Source of the DNA: Arthrobacter sp. Leaf137
GTDB lineage: Bacteria; Actinomycetota; Actinomycetes; Actinomycetales; Micrococcaceae
DNA: 64,000 nt
NCBI RefSeq assembly: GCF_001423525.1
Contig: NZ_LMOI01000018.1
Location: 569,435 to 633,434, forward strand
Direction of reading: 5' to 3'
Numbering within the stretch: the stretch's first letter is position 1; each line of letters opens with the position of its first letter. Positions 8,547 through 16,618 of this stretch are shown one piece after another. Below the pieces are notes generated by a model. The model saw only the letters and a list, made by a program, of their open reading frames with translations, had not been told where the DNA came from and made no database searches. A program made the translations under genes and the position numbers.

Positions 8547-9254
8547 TCAGGAGCGGTTGGCTTTCAGGGACAGCTGGGTTTCGAGGCCACTCAGCAGGAT
8601 GGTGATTCCCTGGTCGAGTTCGTTTAAGCCGTCGTATTCGGCAAGGGCCGGCGCCAGGGCCCGCAGCCGCGGGAATTCCTTCGGCGGCAGCCTGTGCAGG
8701 CCCAACCGGAGCAGCGCCTCGTTTTCTTCCGGGTCAACGATGAATTCCTGCAGTTCGTTGAGGATATGGCCGTAAAGGAATCCGTAGTAGGCGCGGTACA
8801 CATGGAGGGCGTCCGAGGGCTTGAAGCCCGCTGCAATCAGCAGTGACAGGATTTGCTCCAGCGGCCTGAGGGTGCCCAGGGGACGCAGTCCGAGTGGTGT
8901 GGAGAGCGGCCTGGTGACAAGCAGCGGCACAAGGTTAGGGTGGCGCAGCGCCAGCAACCGAAGGTTGTGGGCGATGGTGCGGAGCTGTTCCTTCCAGTCA
9001 GGATCTTCCGGCTCAATACAGAGGTCATCAAGAACCAGTTCGGTCACCCCGTCCAGGAGCGCTGCACGGTTCTCTGCGTACCGGTAGAGGCTCATCGGAT
9101 CGCGGCCCAGCTCCTGGCCCAGGCGGCGCATGGTGAGCGCGTCCACGCCGTCGGAATCCACGAGTTCCAAGGCTTTGGCAAGGACCGTTTCCCTGCTGAG
9201 GGGTGTTTTGCTCCGCGGCTGAGCGCTTGCTCCGCGGGTTTCGGGGGAATCCAT
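8547..9254 (-). CDS. TetR-family regulator (TetR/tetracycline-repressor C-terminal type)
   Basis: A 235-residue repressor. The N-terminal HTH (LSRETVLAKALELVDSDGVDALTMRRLGQELGRDPMSLYRYAENRAALLDGV) with the MSLYRYAEN recognition helix is that of the TetR class whose C-terminal domain resembles TetR itself. The remaining 150 residues form the ligand-binding helical domain (WKEQLRTIAHNLRLLALRHPNLVPLLVTRP). ATG 9254 has an AAGGATGG ribosome site 7 nt upstream; a longer reading from 9317 has none. A palindromic operator candidate lies at 9345-9375 in the divergent intergenic region. Confidence 0.87.
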   Translation of the reverse strand: MDSPETRGASAQPRSKTPLSRETVLAKALELVDSDGVDALTMRRLGQELGRDPMSLYRYAENRAALLDGVTELVLDDLCIEPEDPDWKEQLRTIAHNLRLLALRHPNLVPLLVTRPLSTPLGLRPLGTLRPLEQILSLLIAAGFKPSDALHVYRAYYGFLYGHILNELQEFIVDPEENEALLRLGLHRLPPKEFPRLRALAPALAEYDGLNELDQGITILLSGLETQLSLKANRS

Positions 9255-9344
9255 GGTTCCATCCTTGGATCTGGAACGCCCGGACCCGGCGGCTGCCGCA
9301 CCTGGTGTCGGCCGCATTCAGCGGCCATGGGCATTGCTTCTGTT

Positions 9345-9375
9345 GTAGTCTACGGGTAAAGTCTACATTGTAGAT
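9345..9375. promoter_or_regulatory. Probable TetR operator between divergent genes
   Basis: GTAGTCTAC (9345-9353) is a perfect palindrome around one base. It is followed 8 bp later by TCTACATTGTAGA (9362-9374), two 5-bp arms around ATT. Both share the half-site GTAG/CTAC and lie about 100 bp upstream of the TetR gene and 135 bp upstream of the small gene at 9509. Autoregulation by the TetR protein is inferred from position and symmetry only. Confidence 0.55.
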
Positions 9376-9508
9376 AAGGCAGTTACTCCGCCTGAGAGTC
9401 CCCAATTTTCCAAGGGGTCAAGTCACACTCCATCGCCCCGTGCAGGGCGTGGAGGTTCGCCGCTATAGCCGAATGGCGACACCATGCACTTAGCGAAGGG
9501 ATGCCGCC

Positions 9509-9763
9509 ATGGCTAATTCGCAGTTCGATCTGTTCCTCCAGGAAGCCACCTACCTCGACGACTCCACAGAACATGGCCTCAACCGTGACCGCCTGTTCGG
9601 GCTCTACACCAGCTGGTGCTTCATCAACCAGCACTCCCCGGGCGCGGAACCACAGTTCTGGTCAGCCATGAAGCACCGGATCAACCCGCGGCACAACCGC
9701 CTGCGGATGAAGGGACCGGCTGCAGCCGACTACATCGTCGCCAGCTACCCCGGACTCGTATAA
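9509..9763 (+). CDS. Small protein resembling the C-terminal winged-helix of phage/plasmid primase-helicases
   Basis: An 84-residue protein. The segment FLQEATYLDD...NRDRLFGLYTSWCFIN...FWSAMKHRI follows the pattern of the C-terminal helical/winged-helix tail found in phage P4/D5-type primases (F-L-E, then a helix ending LY-x-x-W-C, then F-x-x-x-L). Here it stands alone without primase or helicase domains. The start ATG 9509 has AAGGGA 8 nt upstream. A strong terminator follows at 9774-9808. The similarity is by eye and modest, so 'hypothetical, possible DNA-binding' is the safe reading. Confidence 0.7.
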   Translation: MANSQFDLFLQEATYLDDSTEHGLNRDRLFGLYTSWCFINQHSPGAEPQFWSAMKHRINPRHNRLRMKGPAAADYIVASYPGLV

Positions 9764-9773
9764 AACCGAAACC

Positions 9774-9808
9774 AATGCTGTGGCACCACGTGTGCCACAG
9801 CATTTTTC
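9774..9808 (+). terminator. Rho-independent terminator
   Basis: A perfect 13-bp stem (ATGCTGTGGCAC against GTGCCACAGCAT plus one A-T pair) with a 5-nt loop CACGT, followed by TTTTC. It ends the transcript of the small gene at 9509. Confidence 0.88.
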
Positions 9809-9893
9809 ATTTGATGCCGCGGCAACAGCATCCGCCGGGACGGCCGATGCGCCGGGCTGCAGGCAGTGGCGGACTACACGGCACAATCGAAGG

Positions 9894-10487
9894 ATGAACA
9901 ATCCACTCCCCGCACCCGTCGCCGAGCCGGAAGAACTGCTCCACGGCGTGGGTATCCGGCTGCTCCACGGCAATGACGGGCACGCCCTGGCAGAGGCGTA
10001 CCGCCGGAACCGGCTGCACCTGGCGCCGTGGGAACCCCGCCGGCCCGAGGCGTTCTATACGGCCCGGCGTCAGCGGGAGCTGATCCGGACCAAGCGTGGA
10101 CAGCTGGTGCTGGGCACGGAGGTTCCCTGGGTTCTCGTCGAGGGCTTCGGTAACTCATCAGCGGCCCAGCGCATCGTCGGAACCATCACCCTCACCGGGA
10201 TTGTCCGGGGACCGTTCCTCAGTGCCAACCTTGGCTACTGGGTGGACCACGGCCTCCTGGGACGGGGCGTCGGCACGGCTGCTGTCCGGTTCGCGGCCGG
10301 GTACGCGCAGGGCGAGCTTGGCCTCCACCGCATCCAGGCCGCTACCCTGCTGCACAACGCGGCGTCGCGGCGAATCCTGAGCCGGGCAGGGTTCCGTGAG
10401 ATCGGGGTTGCCCCGGAGTACCTGAAAATCGCCGGAACATGGCAGGACCACCTGCTGCACCAGCTCATCCTGCCGCACGGACAGTAA
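9894..10487 (+). CDS. GNAT N-acetyltransferase (RimJ/RimL-like)
   Basis: A 197-residue acetyltransferase. GIRLLHGNDGHALAEAYRRNRLHLAPWEPRRPEAFYT is the RimJ/RimL N-terminal block. ANLGYWVDHGLLGRGVGTAAVRFAAGYAQGELGLHRIQAATLLHNAASRRILSRAGFREIG contains the acetyl-CoA pyrophosphate loop (LLGRGVGTAA) and the classic N-x-x-S-x-x-I-L-x-K/R-x-G-F motif. Family members acetylate ribosomal protein N-termini or small amines. The start ATG 9894 follows directly after AAGG, and translation may be leaderless (CACAAT about 7 nt upstream). A longer frame from 9780 runs into the terminator and is rejected. Confidence 0.88.
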   Translation: MNNPLPAPVAEPEELLHGVGIRLLHGNDGHALAEAYRRNRLHLAPWEPRRPEAFYTARRQRELIRTKRGQLVLGTEVPWVLVEGFGNSSAAQRIVGTITLTGIVRGPFLSANLGYWVDHGLLGRGVGTAAVRFAAGYAQGELGLHRIQAATLLHNAASRRILSRAGFREIGVAPEYLKIAGTWQDHLLHQLILPHGQ

Positions 10488-10523
10488 CCCGGGCCGCCAG
10501 CCCAGGCTCCCCGAACGCCGCAG

Positions 10524-13004
10524 CTAGGTAGGAATGATCTTGAAAAGGAACTTCGTCCGGACCATCGCCCACAGGAGCCCCAGGACCACGGCGTAGGCCG
10601 CCGTGTTGAGCAGCACATTCTCCTGCTGCAGGGCGGGGATGTTGGCCACCACAGCGATCAGCACCACGTGCATGATGAACACGTAGAGGGTGGCGCGCCC
10701 CAGGGGGATCAGGAACCAGCCCAACACCCGCTCGATGGGTTTCCAGTACGCAGTCAGCAGCGCGTAGGCAGCCACTACCAGGATCAGCACGTTGAGCAGC
10801 CTCCCCGGCGCCAGGTAGGTGCGGGCGAAGAGTGCGTCGTACATGACCCGGTACGCCGTGTCCGGAATAAGGGCGAGGCGGACGTCGAAGCCGTTGGCCA
10901 GGTAGGGGTTGCCCCAGGACAGGAACGCGAACAGCAGTGCGACGGCGGTGCATGCCACTACCAGCCAGGTCCTGGCAGACAGCCACGCCACAATGGTCCG
11001 CCGGTGGTAGCCGGCCACGAGGCCGATGACGAACAGCACCTGCCAGACAAGCAGAGGGAACGAATCCTCGAACTGCGACGGCAAGAGCCGGAAGCGTGTG
11101 ATGGAGCCGACGGCGTAGAGCCCAAGCGTTGCGGCCAGCACCCAGACGGCCTTCCCACGGCTGAGCGCGGCGAGGACCACCGGGCTGACCAGCAGCAGCA
11201 CCACGTACAGGCCCATGACGTTGAACTGCCAGGGGCCGAACTGCAGCAGGAGGACGGCGGGCAGCACCTGCGGCGGCACCGGGAACTGGAAGAGGGATTC
11301 CATCCCCGCATAGAGGTCGTAGGTACGGCCGGCCCCCTGGTGCCCGGCCCCTCCGGTCCCCTGGTCCACGAAGGTGGTGAGGGCCTCGGTCCGGAAAATG
11401 GGAAGCAAGGACATCAGGAAGACGCCAACCAGGACCACCAGCGCCGTCAGGTACAGCTTGCCGGCGCGGCGGGATGTCAGGTCCAGCACGGTGCCAAAAT
11501 CCTCGCGGACGCGGGGCCCGTAGACCATGCCCACCACCAGCCCGGAGAACAACACGAACAGTTCGGCGCCGCTGACGAAGCCCACTGCCTCCTGGGTCAG
11601 CAGCTGGAACAGCGATGTCATGCCCAGGTGGTTGACCACCACGAAGACAATGGCCATGCCGCGGAGCAGGTCCACCCGGGAATCCCGTTGGGAGGGGTCG
11701 CCGTAGCCCCAGGCCGTGGCAGCGTTAACCCTGCGGGGAATCTGCCACAGTGCCACCAACAGGAGGATCAGCGCCGCTCCCACAGTCCAGGCCGCGGCGC
11801 CCGTCAGTGTGTTGGCCCGTTCATAGCTGCCGCCGGCGCCAACCTCCGTGACGGGTCCGGTCACCATTGACGAATCCTTCAGCCGGGCGTGGGCAGCCGC
11901 GGCTACGGTGGAGTTGCCGGTCAGCAACCAGCTGATGCTCGCTACACCCGTGTCCCGGGTACTGGTCCTTTCGTCCCACACCACCATGGCGGTCTTCGGG
12001 AAGTTGGTCGACGTGGCGGCCCCCACCACCTGGTCGAACCAGCCGGCCTTGACGTCCACCTCGGAGGCGCCGCCGGCTGCGGGGCTGTAGAAGGCAGCGG
12101 TCTGCAGCATGAACGGCTTGCTGCGGCCGGCTGAATAGTCCCTGTAGAAGTTTTCCCCGCCGGAGGCGGTGAGCATCTCCTGGAGCTCGCCTGCCCGCGG
12201 CACCGTGTTCACCGCCGCCCCGCCGGCCGTATCGTCGTGGAAAGCGGTCAGGCCCACCCAGTCCACGGCGTCATCGCCGGGATAGTAGGGTTCGTAGGCG
12301 CTGTCCGCCCCGTCCCACGCTCCGTCATCGTTGGTGTCCAGCAAAGCGAAGCCCTCACTGCCGGGAGCGGGCGCATTCCGGCTCCGGGCGAAGGGATAAT
12401 CCTTGCCAAGGTACGGCTCCCACACCATCAGCGGGCCGCCGCCGGACATCTTGAAGGCGGCGGACACCGCACGGAAGGCGTTGCGGTACGCACCGGGCTG
12501 CTGGCCCCATTCCACCCAGCTGGCATTCATGTCCGGGGCAAAACGGATCAGCACCTGCCCGGTGAAACCCGATGTCAGCCGCCGCACTTCCGCGGCAAAG
12601 GACGCTGCGGCGGCGTCATCAATCTGGTCGAGCGGCACAGTGGGCTTCACAGTGAACATCGCATGCGAACCCTGGAGTGACGCCTGCTCCAGGAAGCCCC
12701 GGAGGTTGTTCTGCTCCGAGGGGCGGTACGGCAGGGCGAGGTCGTGGCCGTAGGCGGCGGGAGATGCTCCAAGCCGTTCGGCGAAACCGGCAGCGGAATC
12801 TTCACCCCACTCCAGCACCGCGCCCAGCAGGGGTTTTCCCTCGTCCGGGTTAAGGTCGGCGGCGCTGGCGGCGCCTGCGGGCAGCACCACGGCACACGCT
12901 GCCAGAAGCACAACGGCAAGGAATGTCCACACCCTCGACGCGCCCGCGCGGAACGATTGGACCGAAGGTTTGGTGCGTCGTCGCGCGGATGTACGCATGC
13001 TCAT
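10524..13004 (-). CDS. OpgC-type membrane acyltransferase with degenerate GH26-like ectodomain
   Basis: An 826-residue protein. A signal/anchor helix (residues 24-49) leads to an extracellular domain of about 330 residues resembling glycoside hydrolase family 26: QVLIRFAPDMNASWVEWGQQPGAY at 150-172 corresponds to the R-x-x-H-E-x-N-x-x-W acid/base motif, but His and Glu are Pro157 and Asp158. The KP-strand that should carry the nucleophile Glu (KPFMLQTAAF, 296-305) has none. LLDTNDDGAWDG (221-232) is a calcium-loop-like insertion. After a transmembrane helix (404-421), residues 440-826 form an OpgC-like multi-spanning acyltransferase domain beginning DLLRGMAIVFVVVNHLG. OpgC proteins transfer acyl groups, such as succinyl, to extracytoplasmic glucans. 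The ectodomain probably binds rather than cuts glycan (inference). GGGGGG precedes the start. Confidence 0.82.
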   Translation of the reverse strand: MSMRTSARRRTKPSVQSFRAGASRVWTFLAVVLLAACAVVLPAGAASAADLNPDEGKPLLGAVLEWGEDSAAGFAERLGASPAAYGHDLALPYRPSEQNNLRGFLEQASLQGSHAMFTVKPTVPLDQIDDAAAASFAAEVRRLTSGFTGQVLIRFAPDMNASWVEWGQQPGAYRNAFRAVSAAFKMSGGGPLMVWEPYLGKDYPFARSRNAPAPGSEGFALLDTNDDGAWDGADSAYEPYYPGDDAVDWVGLTAFHDDTAGGAAVNTVPRAGELQEMLTASGGENFYRDYSAGRSKPFMLQTAAFYSPAAGGASEVDVKAGWFDQVVGAATSTNFPKTAMVVWDERTSTRDTGVASISWLLTGNSTVAAAAHARLKDSSMVTGPVTEVGAGGSYERANTLTGAAAWTVGAALILLLVALWQIPRRVNAATAWGYGDPSQRDSRVDLLRGMAIVFVVVNHLGMTSLFQLLTQEAVGFVSGAELFVLFSGLVVGMVYGPRVREDFGTVLDLTSRRAGKLYLTALVVLVGVFLMSLLPIFRTEALTTFVDQGTGGAGHQGAGRTYDLYAGMESLFQFPVPPQVLPAVLLLQFGPWQFNVMGLYVVLLLVSPVVLAALSRGKAVWVLAATLGLYAVGSITRFRLLPSQFEDSFPLLVWQVLFVIGLVAGYHRRTIVAWLSARTWLVVACTAVALLFAFLSWGNPYLANGFDVRLALIPDTAYRVMYDALFARTYLAPGRLLNVLILVVAAYALLTAYWKPIERVLGWFLIPLGRATLYVFIMHVVLIAVVANIPALQQENVLLNTAAYAVVLGLLWAMVRTKFLFKIIPT

Positions 13005-13244
13005 GGAACCCCCCGGTGCCGAAGACCTGATGGGGCAGCGGCCCCACCTGTACTTTATCGGTCGAAGCCCGCCGGGAATGCATGCAGGAAGCAGCGTAAA
13101 ACCCGCCCACCTGCGGCAATGCCGCCGTCGGGCGCTGCCCGGAAAGCGCCCGGCACGCCTGTGACCCTGTGTTTCCGGTTCAGTTACGGAAGATGACGAC
13201 GGCGGCGGTGCGGCTCCCGGCGGCAGGTGTTACGTTTTTGGGGA
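13005..13244. other. Intergenic region ahead of the SAM riboswitch
   Basis: The region between the OpgC-like gene start and the riboswitch must hold the two divergent promoters. I see no convincing coding potential, repeat or additional structured element here. Confidence 0.4.
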
Positions 13245-13330
13245 GTAATGAGTACCGGCGCCAAGCCCTGACTGGCCGGTCGGCAACCCTCCTTCCACGG
13301 CGGGGTGCCTCAGGTGAATACTCGGCATAT
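13245..13330 (+). ncRNA. SAM riboswitch (SAM-IV-like, SAM-I clan core)
   Basis: The segment has the SAM-clan core GGCAACC (13282-13288) paired in a hairpin with GGGGTGCC (13302-13309). A basal stem GAGTA (13250-13254) with TACTC (13319-13323) encloses it, and CAGGTGAA precedes the 3' strand. It lies 45 nt upstream of an operon for homocysteine synthesis, the expected target of SAM repression. Actinobacteria commonly use the SAM-IV variant at such sites. The class assignment rests on core motifs and context, not on a covariance search. Confidence 0.8.
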
Positions 13331-13371
13331 CGACCGATTCGAGCTGCAAGCGTGAGAGAAGGAGATCCGTC

Positions 13372-13650
13372 ATGTCTGACGCACCTGTCCCTGAAGAGAA
13401 ATTGTCCTACCGCCTGATCAGCGGCCCGGACGACCGCGCCTTTTGCGAGCGGATCTCGGCTGCCCTGGCGGAAGGGTACGTGCTGCACGGCAGCCCGGCA
13501 GTGACCTTCAACGGCAGCAGCGTCATCGTGGCCCAGGCCGTGGTGCTCCCGGCAGCCATCGCCTCCGCGGACGCCGCCGTCGCCACCGCTGTGGACCACC
13601 TGGAATCCGCCACTGAAGAACCCGAATTCGACGGCGAGGGCCACGCATGA
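13372..13650 (+). CDS. DUF1737 domain protein
   Basis: A 92-residue protein whose first half, LSYRLISGPDDRAFCERISAALAEGYVLHGSPAVTFNG, is the DUF1737 domain (small, YXLIXG...V...L..GWXXXGXP type). The rest is an Ala/Val-rich helix. Function is unknown. It is the first gene of a SAM-riboswitch operon and its stop overlaps the rhodanese start (ATGA at 13647-13650), which suggests a sulfur-related role. AGAAGGAGA precedes ATG 13372. Confidence 0.85.
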   Translation: MSDAPVPEEKLSYRLISGPDDRAFCERISAALAEGYVLHGSPAVTFNGSSVIVAQAVVLPAAIASADAAVATAVDHLESATEEPEFDGEGHA

Positions 13651-14057
13651 GCTACGCAGGAGACCTGACACCCCAGGAGGCCTGGGCCAAACTGGAGCAG
13701 GGCGCCATCCTGGTGGATGTCCGCACTGAGGGCGAATGGGCGCACATTGGCATCCCGGACACCAAGGCCACGGACAACGATCCCCTGTTCATCCAGTGGA
13801 CGTTTCCGGGCGGCATTCCCAACCCGGAATTCATAACCGACCTTGAGCAGCAGGGCCCGGAGAACCGCGGCACCGAGCTGCTGTTCCTGTGCCGCTCCGG
13901 GCAGCGCTCCATTGCGGCGGCTACGGCGGCAACCCGGGCGGGCTTCATCTCCTACAACGTCCTGGAAGGCTTCGAAGGCGAACCGGACCGTTACGGCGAA
14001 CGCACCGTCAACGGCTGGAAGAACCGCGGCCTGCCCACCAACCTCGGAAAGAACTAA
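13647..14057 (+). CDS. Rhodanese-like sulfurtransferase
   Basis: A 136-residue single rhodanese domain. TPQEAWAKLEQGAILVDVRTEGEWAHIGIPD is the N-terminal CH2A-type block, and LLFLCRSGQRSIAAATAATRAGF holds the active-site Cys in the loop CRSGQR. Rhodaneses carry a persulfide sulfur on this Cys. Located between the DUF1737 gene and metZ with overlapping or abutting ends, it may supply or detoxify reduced sulfur for homocysteine formation (inference). The start ATG 13647 overlaps the preceding stop. Confidence 0.92.
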   Translation: MSYAGDLTPQEAWAKLEQGAILVDVRTEGEWAHIGIPDTKATDNDPLFIQWTFPGGIPNPEFITDLEQQGPENRGTELLFLCRSGQRSIAAATAATRAGFISYNVLEGFEGEPDRYGERTVNGWKNRGLPTNLGKN

Positions 14058-15266
14058 GTGACCTTCAACGAAGATGCCGCCGGCTGGAGCCCTGACACCC
14101 AGGCCGTCCGCGGGGGGCTGGACCGCACCAACTTCCAGGAAACGTCCGAGGCGATTTTCCTCAACTCCGGGTTCGTGTACGAGTCCGCCGCCGCTGCCGA
14201 ACGCGCCTTCACCGGCGAAGACGAACGCTTCGTCTACTCCCGCTACGGCAACCCCTCGGTGGCCACGTTCCAGGAACGCCTCCGCCTGCTGGAGGGCACC
14301 GAGGCATGCTTTGCGACGGCGTCCGGCATGTCCGCCGTCTTCACGGCCCTCGGCGCGCTGCTGGCTGCCGGGGACCGGGTGGTGGCTGCCCGCTCGCTGT
14401 TCGGCTCCTGCTTCGTGATCCTCAACGAAATCCTGCCGCGGTGGGGCGTGGAGACCGTCTTCGTCGACGGCCCTGACCTGGACCAGTGGCGGTCCGCCCT
14501 GTCCGAGCCCACCACCGCTGTCTTCTTCGAGTCTCCTTCCAATCCCATGCAGGAAATCGTGGACATCGCGGCGGTCAGCGAACTTGCGCACGCGGCGGGT
14601 GCCACGGTGGTGGTGGACAACGTCTTCGCCACTCCGCTGCTGCAGCGCTGCGGCCAGCTGGGGGCGGACGTGATTGTGTACTCCGGCACCAAACACATCG
14701 ATGGCCAGGGCCGGGTGCTGGGCGGGGCCATCCTGGGTACCAAGGAATTCATTGACGGTCCCGTGAAGCAACTGATGCGCCATACCGGGCCCGCCCTGTC
14801 CGCGTTCAACGCCTGGGTGCTCGCCAAGGGCCTGGAGACCATGGGACTGCGCGTCAGCCACTCCTCGGCCACGGCGCTGCGGCTCGCGGAATGGTTGGAG
14901 CAGCAGCCCGCCGTCAGCTGGGTGAAGTACCCGCTCCTGAAGTCCCACCCGCAGTACGGGCTCGCGGCCAAGCAGATGAAGGCCGGCGGTACGGTACTCA
15001 CCCTTGAACTGGCACCGTCGGGCGGCCGCTCCGGCAAGGAGGCCGCCTTCGCACTTTTGGACGCGCTGCGGGTCATCGACATCTCCAACAACCTGGGCGA
15101 TTCCAAGTCCCTCATCACGCACCCGGCCACCACCACGCACCGGGCCATGGGTCCGGAGGGCAGGGCTGCGATTGGCCTGACCGACGGGGTTGTGCGCCTG
15201 TCCGTGGGGCTCGAGGACGCCGAGGACCTCATCGGCGACCTGGAACAGGCCCTCAAGCAGATCTAG
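14058..15266 (+). CDS. metZ: O-succinylhomoserine sulfhydrylase (Cys/Met metabolism PLP enzyme)
   Basis: A 402-residue enzyme of the Cys/Met PLP family. Residues include SRYGNPSVATFQERLRLLEGTEACFATASGMSAV (cofactor phosphate and substrate loops), VVVDNVFATPLLQ (Asp to the PLP ring), and the PLP-lysine motif VYSGTKHIDGQGRVLGG. The Gln-Gly-Arg-Val-Leu-Gly-Gly context is typical of MetZ, which makes homocysteine from O-succinylhomoserine and sulfide. GTG 14058 begins immediately after the rhodanese stop. Control by the SAM riboswitch at 13245-13330 fits end-product repression. Cystathionine gamma-synthase activity is the main alternative. Confidence 0.9.
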   Translation: MTFNEDAAGWSPDTQAVRGGLDRTNFQETSEAIFLNSGFVYESAAAAERAFTGEDERFVYSRYGNPSVATFQERLRLLEGTEACFATASGMSAVFTALGALLAAGDRVVAARSLFGSCFVILNEILPRWGVETVFVDGPDLDQWRSALSEPTTAVFFESPSNPMQEIVDIAAVSELAHAAGATVVVDNVFATPLLQRCGQLGADVIVYSGTKHIDGQGRVLGGAILGTKEFIDGPVKQLMRHTGPALSAFNAWVLAKGLETMGLRVSHSSATALRLAEWLEQQPAVSWVKYPLLKSHPQYGLAAKQMKAGGTVLTLELAPSGGRSGKEAAFALLDALRVIDISNNLGDSKSLITHPATTTHRAMGPEGRAAIGLTDGVVRLSVGLEDAEDLIGDLEQALKQI

Positions 15267-15313
15267 CCTGTTTCCGCGGCGGCGACGCGGGGCAGGCTCC
15301 CCGGCAGAGCGGG

Positions 15314-16552
15314 TCAGGACTGCCGGACCCGCAGCAACTCGGGCGCCGTATCCGCCTCCGAAACCTTGAGGGTATCCCGCATGGTCACGTTGACAGCGTG
15401 CTTCACCACCGCACCGAAGCCGAAGTCCCCGGGCTGGCCTGCCAGTGCCTTTTCCCGCACCTGGCGCTGCTCAGCCGAGCCCGTGCCGCGGGCGATGATG
15501 TCCTCCACGCCTTGCCGGGCCAGTGTCAGCTCACCCTGCTCGTCCAGCACCGGGGCGAGGTAATCCACCAGCGACCGGACCACATCGGCGGCGTGTGCCG
15601 GACGGAAGTTGCCAAAGTCCAGCAGCTCGCCCGTGAGCCCGGAGTTGCTGGCCTGCCATGATGCCATCCGCAGCAGGACCGTGGGGACCGGAGCCGGGTC
15701 CACGCCGTCACGCCACTCCCTGCTGGCCGACTCCACCAGCGCCCGCACCAAGCAGGCGATCAGTGCGGCGTCGTCGGCGCGCAGGCAGACGTCCGCTACC
15801 CGGACCTCAACCGTGGGGTGGTTCCGCGAGAGCCGCGCGTCAAAATACAACATGCCTTCGTCGAGCATCACGCCGCTGTCCAGGAGCCGCGTCACTACCC
15901 TGCGGTACGCAGGGTAGGTACCGTAGACGGCCGCTGGTCCGGACGTTGGCCAACGGTTCCAAGCCTGGGTCCGGTAGCTTTCGAAGCCGGTGGGCAGCCC
16001 GTTCCAGAAAGGCGAGTTCGCACTGAGCGCCGTCAATACCGCGAGCTTATCCCTGATCCGGTCCAGCACCGCCACGCCCTCATCCGGTGACTCGATGTAG
16101 GTGTGGACGTGGAAGCCGCAGGTCAGCTGTTCCTGGGCGGTGAGCCCGAAACGCTCCAGCATCCGGGCGTACCGGGGGTCAGGGGTGGTGTGGCTGGTGG
16201 ATCCCAGCGGTGAGGTTGCGAGCGCCGCAACCCTGGCATGGTTCTTCTGCGCCGCCTGGTCCGCGAGGGACCGGCCGGCACGGATCTGGTCCAGCAGCGT
16301 TCCGTAGTCCAGGCACGGGCGGGTCTGCGTCTCAATCTGCTCAAGCTTCAGTTCGGCAGTCAGGCCCATCCCGTCGCCGTCCGTGTTGTCCCTCGCGGCA
16401 GGCGCCTGCGGAGGTTGCGGAGGCTGCGGAGGCTGCGGCAAATCGTCTGCTGCCACGTGCCGCCCGGACAGGAGCGCGTCAGCGAGGGCGAGCGGTTCGC
16501 CGGACTCCGGATCAACAATCAGGAGCTCTTCCTCAACGCCGAAGGTACGCAT
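15314..16552 (-). CDS. Carboxylate-amine ligase, YbdK-type glutamate-cysteine ligase 2 family
   Basis: A 412-residue enzyme. [21 protein letters not shown] is the N-terminal ATP-grasp-like GCS2 signature. [25 protein letters not shown] and [31 protein letters not shown] carry the GCS2 metal/ATP residues. YbdK enzymes show weak glutamate-cysteine ligase activity in E. coli; the true product in actinobacteria is unclear. An expanded [11 protein letters not shown] loop near residue 40 comes from a 9-bp repeat at 16407-16439. The start at 16552 matches family members. An upstream in-frame ATG at 16603 exists; neither has a good ribosome site. Confidence 0.85.
   Translation of the reverse strand: MRTFGVEEELLIVDPESGEPLALADALLSGRHVAADDLPQPPQPPQPPQAPAARDNTDGDGMGLTAELKLEQIETQTRPCLDYGTLLDQIRAGRSLADQAAQKNHARVAALATSPLGSTSHTTPDPRYARMLERFGLTAQEQLTCGFHVHTYIESPDEGVAVLDRIRDKLAVLTALSANSPFWNGLPTGFESYRTQAWNRWPTSGPAAVYGTYPAYRRVVTRLLDSGVMLDEGMLYFDARLSRNHPTVEVRVADVCLRADDAALIACLVRALVESASREWRDGVDPAPVPTVLLRMASWQASNSGLTGELLDFGNFRPAHAADVVRSLVDYLAPVLDEQGELTLARQGVEDIIARGTGSAEQRQVREKALAGQPGDFGFGAVVKHAVNVTMRDTLKVSEADTAPELLRVRQS
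16407..16439. repeat. 9-bp tandem repeat within the YbdK-type gene
   Basis: Units of TGCGGAGGT or TGCGGAGGC follow each other about 3.5 times and encode the Pro-Pro-Gln repeats. The array may vary in copy number by slippage. Confidence 0.8.
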
Positions 16553-16618
16553 AGTCACATTCTGCGGCAGGGACGGGACATTTGAAGTGCCCCGCCCCTT
16601 CATGACGAAGAGTGAATG

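Noticed and set aside
13407-15140. 577-residue minus-strand frame
   Set aside because: Shadow of the DUF1737-rhodanese-metZ operon.
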